Part shown: piece by piece, positions 46,246 to 60,242 of the stretch | How positions within the stretch are numbered: the first letter of the stretch is position 1 | How the letters are laid out: each line of letters begins with the position of its first letter | NCBI GenBank assembly: GCA_037954235.1 | Contig: JBBMOA010000009.1 | Coordinates: forward strand, 24,322,626-24,386,625 | Source: Aulostomus chinensis | Lineage: Eukaryota; Chordata; Actinopteri; Syngnathiformes; Aulostomidae | Length of the DNA: 64,000 nt | Direction: 5' to 3' | Notes under the pieces: generated by a model | Database searches by the model: none | Seen by the model: the letters and a program-made list of their open reading frames with translations, nothing else | Told to the model about the DNA's origin: nothing | Program-made: the position numbers and the translations under genes

Positions 46246-48104
46246 GAGGAATCATGTAATAACACAGGCTATTAAACAGGGTCAATGCATCATAAAACCC
46301 CCTCAAAGGCAGTACTTCATGATTTTATTATTCCTGGTTGCCCATTTTGTCACTCTCCTTCGCTTTGTCCATTTGCCAGTTTATATAAAGTGAACATCAC
46401 CCACCTCAAGTGGTCACCCATGCACCATTTACTTGTGAGACAACTAATGAGCAAATATGGAAATTAAAGTGCCGCTTGACTATATGTAAATGAGCTCTGC
46501 TGCTGCATGAAAACAACATAAACATGGAAATTTAGATTAAATGTCTTGACCCGCAGACCAAAACCCCCGTTTTATTTCAGTAAAAATTATATAAAGGAAC
46601 GCATGTTTCTCTTCAGAGGATATGTTTATTTTCTTGTCGTGACAGATCACAAAGATTTGAAAAGCAGTGCCTCAGGATTATGTTGAATCACGCTACTCCT
46701 GTTATGTTTGACTGTCAGTACTTGTGAAGGAGCGTGTTGGCGTTACCTCCAGGCAACGTTTAATTGTATAGACAAATGTGAAAATACAACCTTCGGAGAA
46801 TACTCTGGGGCAGAGCACCACCCTGCAGAGTGTCTTCCAGAGGAAAGACAAAATCTTTTCAATAGTGAGCTTTTCAAATGTTAATCCTGGAGCTTATCAT
46901 CAGTATTTCTGGTTTTTGGTGAATGAACCTGCAACCTCGCTTTAATACAAGGAAATTATCAGGCAGTTTCTGGGGCATTTGATGTTTACATCAATGCATT
47001 AGAGAAAATAAAAACGACTAATGATCAAATAATGTTTCTAGGAAGGCTACAAGCACTGCGATTTCAGGAATTCCACGATCTTATCCCGATTTCCTGGAAT
47101 CCTGTTACTGGAACATCTTTCAAAAGCACAGGAACTCTCCAAAGCAAACAGAACATCAGTGAGCAAACGTGTGATTGAAGAGGCTCTGACGCACTGCTGT
47201 GCCTGCAGGACGCCACCTGTCTGGATGTGGGAGGGTAACGCGCCGCGTCAGCAATATTATCATCAAGGTCCTCCTCTCCCGGCTCTGAATCATTGTGTTA
47301 ATATTTATATTGATGAGTAAGACCAGTCAACTTGTAATTTGATGAGTGAAATACAGCTGGTGTCTCTCCACCTGCAGAGTTCGTCACGCCAAAACTGTCT
47401 CGAGAGAATGGTGTGACTACGACCAGTTGATATATGCACTATCAAACCATGCATTGTTGAACTCACTGGAATTAGCTGATTTTAAAAAGTGGTTGCAAGA
47501 AATGATCCCTTCATTCTGTGTAATTTTATTGTCGCTAGAATTTATTACTTTGACATAAAAACTAATTCAATTTTGATACCACAGGGAAAAATGTACACTG
47601 ATTACTGAAAACTAAATGATTTTATTTAGCGCAGTGAACATTAATACAATTTTACCTGCCATTAATCTTGAAACCATAAAATGTAAATTTGACTTCAACG
47701 CAGATGAATCATGTGACGAAAGTCTGACCGTTGCTTCCTCCCTCAAGTGCAGATGTTTATGGAAAAAGCATGAGGATCAGGAGCGTTGATAAAATATATT
47801 CAGACTACAATCCATGATCAATTGTTAAGTGACATGTTTGTCTCGTTTTGAGCAAAACAACTTTATCACGTTGGAAATGTGCCAAAGTACAGACATTCCA
47901 ACACCGGTGAAGATGTTAAAAAAATGTATTAAGGCTTTTATTAAAAAAGTAATAATAAATAAATAAACAAAAAAAAAATTTTTTTTTTTTTTTAGGTTTC
48001 AATTTTAACTGTCAACTCTTAAGTTTTTAATTAATTCAGAACAGTGCAGAACCTTAAATGAATTTAATTCCAATGCACTTGATTGCCTCGAGCTAGCTGA
48101 TCAT

Positions 48105-48122
48105 TATTATTATTATTATTGT
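48105..48122. repeat. (ATT)n short microsatellite
   Basis: Six ATT-type units in a foxj3 intron. Confidence 0.8.
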
Positions 48123-48365
48123 TATTTGACTATATAATTCATGTGATGTCAAATAATCGTCTGATTCCCCGGGAGTTGAAAATATTTCTTACTAGCTACT
48201 TCTCTGAAATGGCAGTCACGACCTGTAAAAACAGAGAGAACGGAAAACAGAAGAAAGATGTCAAGTGCAGACCTTCACAGCACGTCCAGACCAAACACTC
48301 AGAGCTGCTGCCGCCGCCGCTGCTGCTTTTGGACAAATCGTCTCTTTATCTGCAGGTCAGCCGTC

Positions 48366-48369
<4 letters not shown>

Positions 48370-48430
<61 letters not shown>

Positions 48431-48443
48431 GTGTGTGTGTGTG
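48370..48443. repeat. (GT)37 microsatellite
   Basis: One interruption (GC) near 48,426. In the foxj3 transcript it is (CA)n, in the same intron as the UG tract at 46,209-46,245. Confidence 0.95.
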
Positions 48444-49826
48444 TGATACCAGACTGGCATCAGAGGTCTCAGTTGCTGCTTGACCTCTGACCCTCACATC
48501 CAGGTCAGCTTTTTTTTTTTGCGTGTATGGATGTGTCACTGCATAAGTTTGTGTTTTAAAGTGAAGGCCCGTAAAAGTGGCCCACGTATCGATGGCGTAC
48601 GAGGAAAACGGACAGGACAGCTCTATTTTTTTCATTGATTATCTAGAAGCAGACGTCAAATTCCCTGTCAGCTTAGAGAGTTCATTTATTGATGGTTTCT
48701 TTTATTGTTGCGTTTAGCTGGAGTGCATTTTTTCCACAGTGTGGTCCTGGCTAATTCATCTGTGCAAACCTTCATTCCACCTAGTTAACCCCAAATCATT
48801 AGATTTACAGAGATATACTTGCTGATACAACTGCATGTAATGTTTGTTCCTGAAGCAAAGGGAAGAATCTGGTGCTCAGCGGTAGTTTAAGAGGAGTCGA
48901 GCGCTTGCGGCCAACTCTTTGGCGTTGCAGTCAGTAAGCATTCTTGATACCCTGTAGGGTACCAGGGTGGAATGACCAGCCCCAGGCCGCACGGCTCAGG
49001 TCGGGGCCTTGTGATGGCAGCTTCCACTGCCAGTGTGAGGGTGAATGAGATGATACTGTCAAGCCTTTTGCGTGCCATTATTGTCTCAAGTTTTTAATAT
49101 TTGTATTTTGCAAGCTAAATCTGTCTGCGAATGCTTCCATGTGCCACGCAGACATTTCAGCATAGAAACCATCAGAAAGTGTTCATGCGCTTAATTGTTT
49201 TCTGTATTAATTTCAACACCTGCACTGTAACATGACTCATCAAATGTACTTCTAATGTGTCTGGTTGTTTTACTTACTTCCGTGACGATTATTTTTTTTA
49301 ATCTGTGGACGTGAGCTGCTGCGTTCTTGGCCGAATCATCCAGATCCCGATCTTAAATCTAGATCTCTAAAATCTACTTTCTGAATTCATCTTTTTTATG
49401 TGTTAAATTGCAACCATGTAGTCCATACTTCCAGCTTGGGGAATATGAATCATTTAACGCCGAGGTTACCACTTATTTCATAAACGTTGCCTCCTGCATA
49501 GCACAAGATTTGTCCTCTCTCATATTTCTTGCTATTAGAACACGTACAGTACGGACACGATTTTATGATGGTGCCTCTAAGCAGCTAAACATTTTCAGCA
49601 GTGTGTTTTTCTGTGAATCTCAAATGCAGACAGGTTGGGAATTACAGTCTTGACTTTGCACATAAATAAATAAATATTAGACAGGAGGAGGTGATATATT
49701 GCACACTGAGATACAAATGAAACAAATCTGTGGTTGCTGCTCTGTTTTGATTTTTTTTTTTTTTAAATAATGACTGATGGGTTACATGACTCAAGGTCTT
49801 CGCGAAGTGACTGGTTTGTGTCCTAC

Positions 49827-49928
49827 CTTGTTTGTTACAGCATTGATGGCCAGAGTGGGCGACGCCCCTCCCGACATGATGCAGTCCATCCTCAGAGACT
49901 CCGACTCCAGACTGTAAGGTGTTGACGC
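49827..49928 (-). CDS. foxj3: foxj3 exon, ASTPYS segment
   Basis: 102 nt, phase 0 at both ends, acceptor CCCTCTCCATCCAG, donor CAAG|GTAGGA. Encodes ASTPYSLESESLRMDCIMSG and SPTLAINAVTNK, matching mammalian ASTPYSIDSDSLGMECI and TLAINTVTNK. Confidence 0.94.
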
Positions 49929-50859
49929 CTGGATGGAGAGGGAGAGGACAAATGGACGAACGAAGGTACCCCCCCCCCCCCAAAAAAAAGAACATAGATG
50001 GTTGTTGTTTTTTTGTGAGATAATTCTATGTATGATTTAATGAAATTAATAAATTTGTAATGAATTAAAAAAGGTCTAAATTAACAACGCCTCCCGGAGA
50101 TCAACAGCAAAAAGGCTGTTTTCATTTACGACATTTTGACATCTCACAGTGGGAGATGCAAACAGTAAAATTAATGATGGCTGAATTACAATTAGCTGCT
50201 TTGTTTGTTTCTGCATGCTGGCTCGCTATCACACTGTCATGACTTTCTGGGACACTTGAGCAGAACAGTCATTAATTGTATTAGTAACACCAGTGCTCGT
50301 TCTGCTACAACACGTCAAAATGTTTGCTGTGGAAAAGACCTGTGATGCTAAAACAGTGTTAATGCTAAATTGGCCACTTCAGCTAAAAACTCATCAACAG
50401 AAAAAAAAACAAAAAACTTGTATAATTTCCGATTTGAACTTCCCCTAAACCCCAAACATTATGTGTCTCACCACGAACAACTTGGTTTCAGCGGCATGAA
50501 AAGATTCAAGAGAGCTTTCCTGACTCAGAGAAGCAAATCTGTGAATTTTCACGTGACGCGTGCAAAACATACTACAAATACTGAGTACTGAAAATACTAC
50601 AGCAGCAGGAACAGCTTTTCCTCTTTGTTTAAAGTTGAATGTGGCAAACACTCAGTATGTTTCTATGATGTCAGAATAAGATGATTCCAGGATGAGTTCG
50701 CTTGAAACTGGACTTTCAGAATGCATTAAAAACAAGTTAGTGCCCCTGAAATAATAACACATTGACTTTTTCAATTATGGCAAGTAAATGCTTCAGTCTA
50801 CCCAAAATTGGTCTCGGTGTTCCGGCATTCAACCCAGAATTCAAACATTCTCATAAACT

Positions 50860-51070
50860 CCTTGAGTCAAATTTGGCACAAATGTTTACTGGGAATTGAG
50901 GGTGAACTGGTCCAGGTCCCCGTCTCCTCATGTGGACGTGACATCTCTGGAATGCCTTGAGGAGGAAATGTCATTAAATTTTGCCGCAAACATTCAGTCG
51001 ACCTCAAGAATGACCTGAAAAGTTTTTTTAAGTAGTAAAAGGTCAAGGTCACAGTGACAGGTACACACTT
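50860..51070 (+). repeat. Dispersed fish repeat carrying TCAAGGTCA, copy 2
   Basis: Shares CACAAATGTTTACTGGGA..TGAGG and the end AGGTCAAGGTCACAGTGAC with copy 1 at 17,905-18,090. TCAAGGTCA lies at 51,043-51,051. It lies in the foxj3 intron between the exons at 56.6 and 49.9 kb. Confidence 0.6.
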
Positions 51071-53601
51071 GCACTGCAGTATTTCTATTTTTTTTTTTGA
51101 AGTATTTGAATTTAGGTGAACCAGAGGGGAGTCAGATTGCGACCAGCTATGAGGGGCATACCTCTACCTCTGGGAGACGGATGTACTTCAGTCGATATAG
51201 CAGTGCTTCCTTGGTCCAATTCATGGGCTTAATAGAGCTACTTTAGCCCGACGGCAGCTGTGCATGTAAACCCCCTGAATGTTTCCCTTACGCAAACCTG
51301 TTAAAAACCTCCTGCAGCAATGCTGAGTTGGTCATCTTTCATTATTGAGCTCAAAACGAATTGTGTAAATTCCTGAGAAGTCGGTCTGCGTCGCTGGTTC
51401 TGGCTTTTATTGGGTTAAACATAGCAATGTATCACATCTACATTCAAAAGAATTAAGCCTGGTTTAATAGAAGTGCCATTTTTTAAAGTCTTGTCTGTTA
51501 ATAAATATGCATAAGTATTATAAATGCGATCTCCACTAATTAGAAATATGCAGACGAGGGTGACAATAAAAACGAGGGAGGAAATGAAATGTGACACAGG
51601 TTATGAGAAATGCCTGTATGCCGCAAGTTCATGATTACGTACGGAGCCGCCTGAATCACCAGAGTGCCTCAGGCTCCAACTATTTGAGGCGTACTTCATT
51701 TAAATTGCCGGACATTTAAGCAGCCTGGAAAGTGGACACATCACTTTCAGTTGATAAGATAAATCAAGGCATTCTCATACATTATTCAATGTCTTGTGCA
51801 GGCGTTCCTTTTTTCTGTTGTCCTCACAAAGAACTTATGGGGATATGACGAAGTAGTCAAAGATCAATGAGGGGCTAATTTGACACCCGGAAAAAGAAGA
51901 GGACGATATTTTTTCCCTCTTCTGACTCCTTTCAGGGTTCAAGGCTGCTTGCCTGCCTTCCCAAACTGCTTACAGTAAGAGGATTGGTTGGCAACAATGC
52001 AATCTTTAATTTATGATAAACTCCCAAGGAAACGGTTTCCAGTTCCCTGGTGGAGGCAGTTACAAAGAAGACAACAGAGAGGTGAAGAGAGGAGTGAGGA
52101 AGGCTCGTGGAGGAAGAGGTGGAGGTATAATTGAGTGGTGACAGACAGATAGATAGGCAGACAGAAAGGCAAATAAAGAGTGCGCTTAAGCTAGGGGCAC
52201 CGGAGATGTTGCTACTAAACTCCACCGCCTGTCTACACATTCGTACAATACATTTATGCAGCTGACGTTTAGCCCTGCTGCCAACTTCAAATCTTCATTC
52301 GCACAGCCGCTGTCATCAGACGACTTAAAAGACTTTGACTGTGTCGCCAAGGTGCAACAAAACCCCGATGAAACAGTACAACATATTTAGCCTCGCGTTT
52401 TCCTTTTTTTTTTTTCCTCAAACAGCAACACTGCCATAAATCTTAGCACTTAAAACCTCCCTGTTTCTCTTTAGCCCATGTGACAGCCCGCAGTGTGTCT
52501 GCCAGCAGTGTAAGTGAGGCGTAAGAAAAGGGGTCGAAGGGCCCATCCATGTAAGACGAGATGACAAGGCTCTGAATTAATTAATGTTTGTAATAAAAAA
52601 AATAGTTGGTGAAGAAAATATGTCTAACGGCAGCCCGGGGCCTTCTGTGGTAATTAACTGGAACACAAGCCTAGAATACTCTCCCTCCGCTCCATCTTCT
52701 TCTCCTCGCAGCTTGACTTTTTCTTCTCTCCTCTCTCTCTACCTTGATGTCTTTTCTCTCTCGGCATTTTTTTCTTTGACCCTTCCTTTTCCTTACTCCT
52801 TAGTAATTTTTTCCATCTCCCCTCCTGTATTTTTTCTTTTCCCTCCAACAAGCAACCCTGATTGTGCACTTTGTGGCGCCGAGGCTGCCTGTGCTCCCGG
52901 AGAGGCGAGGGCTAAAGCAGGTAGACGGGTGAGACAGGGAGAGACAGGAGTGGCAGACAAACAGATACACAGACAGAAAGATAATGATCAAGACTCTGAA
53001 GCAGTGACAGAGACAAAGGATGAGGGAAACAAGGTTCTGCTGCACTATGATTAGTGTCTGCAAGTTTTTTTTTAAAGTGAAATGACAAAGATAGTTGGGT
53101 GTAGATTCACTGAAACCTCAGCGGGCTGGCGGCTGGACCAGAGATTTAGAGTATTACACAAAAACATCAGAGGAATCTAGGACGGATTTCTGGCAACAAA
53201 AAAAAAGAAAGAAAGGAATATAACACTACTATACCTTGATCAGCATAGAGACACCTGTAACTAAGAATCCCTGTATTTTCTCGAGTATAATGCGTCTTCT
53301 ATATCTAAATGAAAAGTATCTGGAGTTAGGAATTGATTAATATTGTATTTCAAAGGCTGACACTGATTATTATTGTTAAGGTCAAGGAGGCCGATAATCG
53401 ATACTTGAGCTGAAAATCAGCAGCATTGAATGCTTGAAAGTCAAGGCTAAAATTTACAGTGCGTCTTTGCAAAATCAAAGCGTCAAAGCAAATGAACGTG
53501 TTCAGAAACAACTGAAAAAAAATTCAGTGTAATTTTTTTATTTTTTTTATTTCTGGTTGAACATTTAAGTGCCTCGAACTTCAAGCAGGCTTTCACTTAA
53601 G

Positions 53602-53639
53602 TGAATAATAATAATAATAATAATAATGATAATAATAAT
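53602..53639. repeat. (AAT)n microsatellite
   Basis: Interrupted AAT repeat that was the landing site of the SINE at 53,640-54,010. Confidence 0.9.
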
Positions 53640-54010
53640 CGTCGTCTTCTGCTTATTCATTACTAGTAAGGGTCGCGGGGGGGCTGGAGCCTATCCCAGC
53701 GTCAACGGGCGAGAGGCGGGGTTCACCCTGGACAGGTCGCCAGTCCATCACAGGGCCGACATAGAGAGACAAACAACCATTCACACTCACATTCACACCT
53801 ACGGTCAATTTAGAGTATCAATCAGCCTCGTCCCCAAATTGCATGTCTTTGGACTGTGGGAGGAAGCCGGAGTACCAGAGAGAACCCACGCAGGAACAGG
53901 GAGAACATGGAGACTCCACACAGAAAGATCCCATGCCCGAGCCGGGACTCGAACCCTGAACCTTCTTGCTGTGAGGCCACATTGCTGACCACTTCACCAC
54001 TGTGCAGCCC
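53640..54010 (-). mobile_element. Full-length tRNA-derived SINE with clean 12-bp target-site duplication
   Basis: Reading the minus strand, the head has TGGTGAAGTGG (A-box-like) and a perfect B box GGTTCGAGTCC, and the body matches the copy at 1693-2067. The direct repeat GATAATAATAAT flanks it at 53,628-53,639 and 54,011-54,022. The intact duplication and B box suggest it is younger than the first copy. It inserted in foxj3 in the sense orientation. Confidence 0.88.
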
Positions 54011-55479
54011 GATAATAATAATATTAATGATAAAAAAATATTTAAATTGCTACTCTCGACCTCCTTTCCTCTTCGTTAACTGTGTTTGAGCGGCGCAATA
54101 ATTACCCTGTGGGACATACATTTTTCTGATTATGATCTGGTAAGTGATGGACGGGACTCAATGTAGGTGAAACTGTAGGTTCTCCTCCACATTGGAAAAG
54201 GGACCGGGGAAGTTTAGGGGTCATAATCTAGAGGTCACTTAATCCTACTCAACTGTCCTTCAATGATGACGCTTCAGTACATCCCTGGCTTAAGTTCTAT
54301 TTCAATTCTAACATCAATTTATAATCTATTTTTTTTATGAGGTATCACCACACATTATTCAATCAAATCTGAAGTACTTGTATGTATTTCAGCAGGTGGT
54401 GGAATCAAATTTACTGATAGTTCTGCAGGTGAAATCATTTAATAATTTAGTTGCTGAAGAACTTGATCCTTCCAAAGGTTACAGCAGCATCTTTGAATAA
54501 TGGATACTGTTTGTTCCCATTGATTGTAAGGTGACTGTCAACTGGGAGTTGTGTCATGTGTTGAGTACTGAATCTGTTTGTTTTGGAGGTTTATTGAAGC
54601 CAATAAGCTGCTAAGGATCTCGCTACATCGCTACAACAGAGACGTAGAGCGACAGAGGTGACAGCTCACCTGCGGTACATCGCGGAGCGCACTCTGCTCT
54701 GCCTTTGTATTCAGATCCTCAGGTTCATGACTGAGCAGCAGTCGCAATCTGGTGGGTTGATACAAGGTTACATATATTTTTAGCCTCCGCCGCTGTCAAT
54801 CAATTTCCCAGAACCAATTTTCATCCCTACTTCTGTGTTCTTACATCTATTCTAAGCTTTCACCTGCTGTTTTAGCGGCATCTTGAACGCCTCTAATCCA
54901 GCATCCTGTGGTTAACAGACTCCCATGCAAGTCAACCCTACTTGAAGGGATATACAATGTACAAAGGTGTGGCATGTTGTGTATAGAAAATGATACGCGT
55001 GCTAAAGAAGACAGACATGCCCTCTCCAGGACTCAATATCAACCAAAAGACACAAAGATACCCCGCCTGTTCAATGCAGCCACGGCAAATGGCCATGATA
55101 CATTTGAGGGCTTTGCTATTTTTGAGTCTTTTCAAAGCAAAACATCATTCCGCTGGGTTGCCACCTTTTTGTAGTCAGAGGTCTTTCAAGTCTCAGTGAA
55201 CCCTAGAGTTTAAATTCCACCCCAGTCAGACAGATCAAAGGGTAGATACCAGACAGAAAGCAACCCACTGGTCCTCCAGGTTGGAGGTTAAGCATAGGGC
55301 TAACAATCATATCCCTGTAAAAGATCTCTGGTTAGAGGAATGCCACCGCTGCACTCCACGCCATCGGCACATCACACTGTCAGTTAGTAAGAACTTCCGT
55401 ACAAAAGTGAAAAAGCGAAATGCTATAAAATAAAAAATGGAGTTGGCACCTCGGCTGGACCACCCGCCAGGCAAGTGTC

Positions 55480-55790
55480 CTTTCATGTCCATGATAAACG
55501 TAGATGTTTTGCGTCAGATGCGATGAATCAAAGTCTTCCTGAGATATCGCATTCAGCAGTTCATCAGGGGTGAACATTTGTGCCAAATTTGAAGTAATTC
55601 CCCAAAAAATGTTACCGACATGTCTTGAATATTACCGTAACAGAGACAAAATGGCTCATTCCAAACACAGACTGTTGAGTTGACATGTCGTTCCTCTTGT
55701 CGCACCAAAATGCCCAAAAGTGAAGCCCTGCAGCAATAATCAGCTATTCCTGGTTTTGTGTAAATAAGCAAAGCGTGATAAAAACTCGGT
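55480..55790 (+). repeat. Diverged dispersed fish repeat
   Basis: GAACATTTGTGCCAAATTTGAAGTAATTCCCC and nearby GAGATATCGCATTCAG match phrases of a common fish transposon-derived family, also seen at 39,640-39,745. Limits are approximate. Confidence 0.4.
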
Positions 55791-56411
55791 ACATTTTTAC
55801 AATTTTAATCTTAAAAATTTGATTTCACATTTTTACAACCTTGGTATATTGCAATAAAAAGAGTGGAATGTGCAGACAACCCAGGGATATAAAGCCTCCA
55901 GCCACCTGAATTTTTCACCCGTTCTGTGTCGTTTTTCTGTAACATTCGAGCAGTAGACAAATACAACCTCAGCAGCTGTGGAGTAAACGGTTTCTCTGGA
56001 TGACGCTGTACTGTAATAGTATATCAAGCGTGGCGTGGAGGAGTGGTTAAGCGTTTTTGACGACGTTGTGCCTGGCTTGCCGATGACATCATCTCAGAGC
56101 GATGTGGCCCTCGATGTGCCGATGACAACAACGTCACCAAATCACAAAAATAACCGAACAGATTTGATTTCATGTAACATTTCTGACCATTTCGGTTGTT
56201 TCTGCTCCACCTTGGCGTCATCACCGTGAGAGGGAAAGAAAAGCCTTGTCGCACCAGCTTTCCTCTTGTATCTGCAGCTTTTCTCCATTATTTTCTGATC
56301 ACGTGTCTGATCACATGAATATTTCCTCACACGATGCTCTCATTTGCCACTGGACCATTAAGCTTGTACTGGGACTAAATGGAGGATTTATTTAGGAATT
56401 TTGAAGCTACC

Positions 56412-56450
<39 letters not shown>
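56412..56450. repeat. Poly-A then (TA)n
   Basis: About 17 A followed by about 11 TA units, some 115 bp past a foxj3 donor. Confidence 0.9.
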
Positions 56451-56451
<1 letters not shown>

Positions 56452-56565
56452 AGACAACTGGGGCAGCAAAAACCTGATGTAGCGAGTGTTAAACAACTTC
56501 ACCGACGTCAGTTGAATACTAACTGAAGTTGGAGTGCTCTGCATTGTGTGGGTTAATGTTCTTAC

Positions 56566-56649
56566 CCTTTCACCAGAGCGCGGTCTCTTCTTTGGCCTGC
56601 TGGGTGCTGCGTCCTCTTTAGGGTTGGTGTCTATGGCCCAGTAGGACCC
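56566..56649 (-). CDS. foxj3: foxj3 exon, end of forkhead domain and basic signal
   Basis: 84 nt, phase 0 at both ends, acceptor TCACTCTGCAG, donor AGG|GTAAGA. Encodes GSYWAIDTNPKED followed by RPKKRPRSGER. The first part is the wing-2 region of the forkhead domain (GSYWAIDTNP is shared with mammalian FOXJ3). The basic cluster probably serves nuclear import and DNA contact (inferred from family). Confidence 0.96.
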
Positions 56650-59029
56650 CTGCAGAGTGACCCAACAGAAGACACAGTGAGGGCTTGGCCAGTGGTTTAC
56701 ACTGCTTTGTAGGTTTAGGTACATTTTTTTCATTATGTCTTATTTATTGTTTTAATAAGTGAGGTTGGGGAAAAAGTCCTCGGACGACCCCCTTACATGA
56801 AAAAATAAGGCATTAGGAGGAGGTAAATATAACACTGGATCATATTGCTGTAGCTTGTCCACATGGTGATTGTGTTGGCCTACTTGAATGTAGGTTTTGA
56901 ATGAAAGAAGAACACGTGAGTGCCAGTAGCCTTTAAATATGCCACTTGAGTTCAATCAACTTACGTCTCACATCAACTCAGAGAACGAGGAAGCTAGTTT
57001 GGTCACCAGTGAGAAGTGTAATGCGACAAGAAAGACTGAGAAAGTGAGAAAACATACTGCCAACACCAACACAGTACTACAAGAGGCTGATAAGGTAGCT
57101 CAGAGGCCTGAACCAGGGGTGAAAAACAGTCGTTTTACTGTTAAAATCCAACATTTAGTAGACATGGAAAAGCTTCTGATCTAGAAGTTCTTTTATTACA
57201 AGAGGAAACGCAGCTTCCACTTATTGCTTATTTTCTTTAATGTGAACTAGTTCCGTTTCAGATTGGTCTCCACTCTCAAAGACCTGCCCCTAGTTTAGAT
57301 CCTGTGCACGACTATCTCACTAGGAGTTGTGACTACTGTCCTATCCGTTTGGTTGTGTTTCGGGTGCGCTTGCACTGCGTTGCATTTATTTGCTGCTCTC
57401 ATGATTTTAACCAGCAGCGTGTGGTCACTGTCCCTTTGGTATGTTCTTGATTTTGTATCTGTGAAAGATGCAGTACAAATAAACTTAGCTGATTTACGGA
57501 CATAAAACGAACCCCGAGACCATTTCAACCAATTAATATCTCAACGTTTCACAAGTGTCTCTAAACAGAAAAATGTCATCCCTTACATCTAAAAATGAAC
57601 ACATCTGTTAGTTATTTCAGGTTTGCACCCAATTAGATTCCTCTCACTCATATTCGCTGTGGAGTCAATGTGACACAATTCCGTGTTTAATGTTCTTTTC
57701 GAAATAAGTCATCGATGTGACTTTTCTTGATATAATTGAGACGATTGGGCCAATACAAAATTCACACCATTTTATGTTTTCACGGTCCTGTACACTTTGG
57801 TATGCAACATTGTTCTTTGGGGTAAATTTGAGCATGTCTACGATGTGAAGTCAGCATAACCATCCCTTGAGAAGGCTACTCCACTAGGTTGCTCATTTTG
57901 GCAACAGACTGCAGGTCAAAAGGCACCATGGCTCTAAAATAGTGCCCAACTCTTGTGTCCGTCGTACTTTTTTGACAGAGATGGCAAAGCTGGCAAGATC
58001 GCAAGAAACCTGGTAAATTCCTGGGACTGTGGATGACTGGTCACCACCGTTGAGAAGCTCAGATGTGCAAGTTTCCTCTCTTGATTTTGGCCGCAGTATA
58101 ATTTGTGTTTATTCACTCTTTGAGGATTGGAATCCGTAAGTAAAGGAGAGGAGTACTTTAACAATGTAGGTATAAAACCTTTAATCTATGGTTGTTTTAT
58201 CTCCATGAAGCGTATCATTACTGACCTAACATTAAGGTACGGTGGCCGCTGACTGTGAACCTCACGGCTGCTCACAAGTGTTGAGACACGCCAAGTTAGC
58301 CGTCCCTGCTAACAGGACCTCACATTTCTGACAATATCTCATGCTGCACCACCATGGAGAAATGCAAGACAGCAGGCAACCCCAAACTGACCCGCCAACG
58401 CACGGCTGTTCTCAACCGCTGATCACCAGCGACGACCGCCTGCTTGCAGAAAGCCATCGAGTGACGAGGCTGAGCTAGCATGGCAAGTGGCTAGGCAAGT
58501 TATCTCCGGCTCACACCATAACGTGTTTACATAGAAAAACAAAACTGCGAAATGATTTTCTAAACAGCCACATTCAAAGGAGAGTACATCCGTGTCCTTG
58601 ACAATAAAGTACTTTTCTGCAAGCAAGGATGAAGAGTTATGTTTAATTTGAAGGGCTATTTAGGGGGTGGTCTCAGTTTCTGACATGTAAAGTTGTGCAA
58701 CAATTTTAATTACAATCATTTTTCAGAGGTTAAAATTGCTGGGGTCAAATTCACATCAAGAAAAAAAAATATGTGACTAAATTTGAAGATGAGGTCTAGT
58801 TTTGCAGCCGTTCATGCCGTTGTTTCCTTACCCTAGAAAATCCACCGAAATCCTTTTGATACTCAAAGTTAAAACACAGCAGCCCCCAAAATAAACAATG
58901 AGAGGAGAGGAAATCAATTGCTTTTAGGTCCTTGATTTCCTCCTGGTCTCTTTTTTTTTTTTTTCATTTTTCCTCTTCCCTCCAGAGGAGGTCCAACGCT
59001 GCCGACAGAATTCAGGAGGTTCATCTGGG

Positions 59030-59030
<1 letters not shown>

Positions 59031-59084
<54 letters not shown>
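59031..59084. repeat. (CA)27 microsatellite
   Basis: Uninterrupted. It becomes (UG)n in the foxj3 transcript. Confidence 0.95.
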
Positions 59085-59087
<3 letters not shown>

Positions 59088-59108
59088 CTCCTCTCTTAAC
59101 ATCCACCT

Positions 59109-59135
59109 CCCCCTCCCTCCCTCCCTCCCTCCCCA
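59109..59135. repeat. (CCCT)n microsatellite
   Basis: Five to six CCCT units. The complementary strand carries GGGA repeats. Confidence 0.9.
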
Positions 59136-60242
59136 CTTCCTACCTCCCTCATCTTTGCCTCTTCTCCTCCCCGTCTCTCAGTCCCACATCACTGAACAGT
59201 ACACAGCCAATTAACGTTAGCACATGCATGATTTAGCTTCTCCCCTCTCTCTTTGGCTTCAAACATTCAACTTCTCCACACACAGATGACCTCCCCCAGT
59301 GTCGAGGTATCGACCACTTCCATCCAAGGTGTGAATTAAGGTGCTGGTCAGGTCCAAGTCCGGCTAATCAGGGGGGAGCCACTCTCTTTGTGTCTTTGCA
59401 GACTATGGGCCTCCACTCAAACCCAAGGATTTGGTTTGAATTATTTAAACCTTCTTCCCCTTAATTCATTTTTCAATGGCTCCTAAATCCCACAGTCTGA
59501 AGAACTCCATCCTCCCCAGCCTAAAAATAAATGAATATAGTTTGGAGTGCTCAATAGAAGGTTTCTGCGAATCAAAATACACACGTTTGAGCTTTTATTA
59601 CAGCAGCTTCAACGGAGCAGCAAGAGTGATCACCTGTAATTATCTGATATCAGTGTCTGAACAATTTCTTCCATTCAGACCAAACAAGGGCCTGACAAAT
59701 TGTCAATATCAAGTGGTTGTGGCAAGTTTGCTTCCTGACGACAGTGGTAGCGCATACCTAAATGTTCCTTCCAATATATGTGTTATGTGTATGTGAAAGA
59801 GAGAGAGCGATGGAGAGCAGGGTGAAATAGGGCCTAATAAAACATAACAGATGCGTGAATGGCCTTGCATCTGTAGGAGTGTCCCTACATAAACTTATTA
59901 TTCATTACTCCCTGTGCCACATTATTACTTGGCAGAATCAACATCGGAAGAGCAGCTGAAAACAGAAAAGACGCCATTAAGCATTCAGCACAAGCAGTTA
60001 TGGAGCTACAAATTGCTTTTAAGTGCCGACACTGTGTGTTTGTGTGAGTGTGACTAGGAACAAGTGAATATTGGTGACGCACTTAGGCACAACCGTGTGC
60101 ACAGGACGACAGTCGCTGTTTGCCACGGCCACATTTGTGAGCTCGCGGAAAAAAAAAAAATCAGCTTGCACTCTCATTGTGTGCCACAACATAATTCAAG
60201 CTGAGCTTTTCAGTCGCGTTCCATTGTTGAGGAAATACTTAC

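Larger units (their letters stand above)
56660..60242. other. foxj3: foxj3 intron between the two forkhead exons
   Basis: No further exon was seen. It contains the CA and CCCT microsatellites near 59.0-59.1 kb and otherwise unique-looking sequence. Confidence 0.5.
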
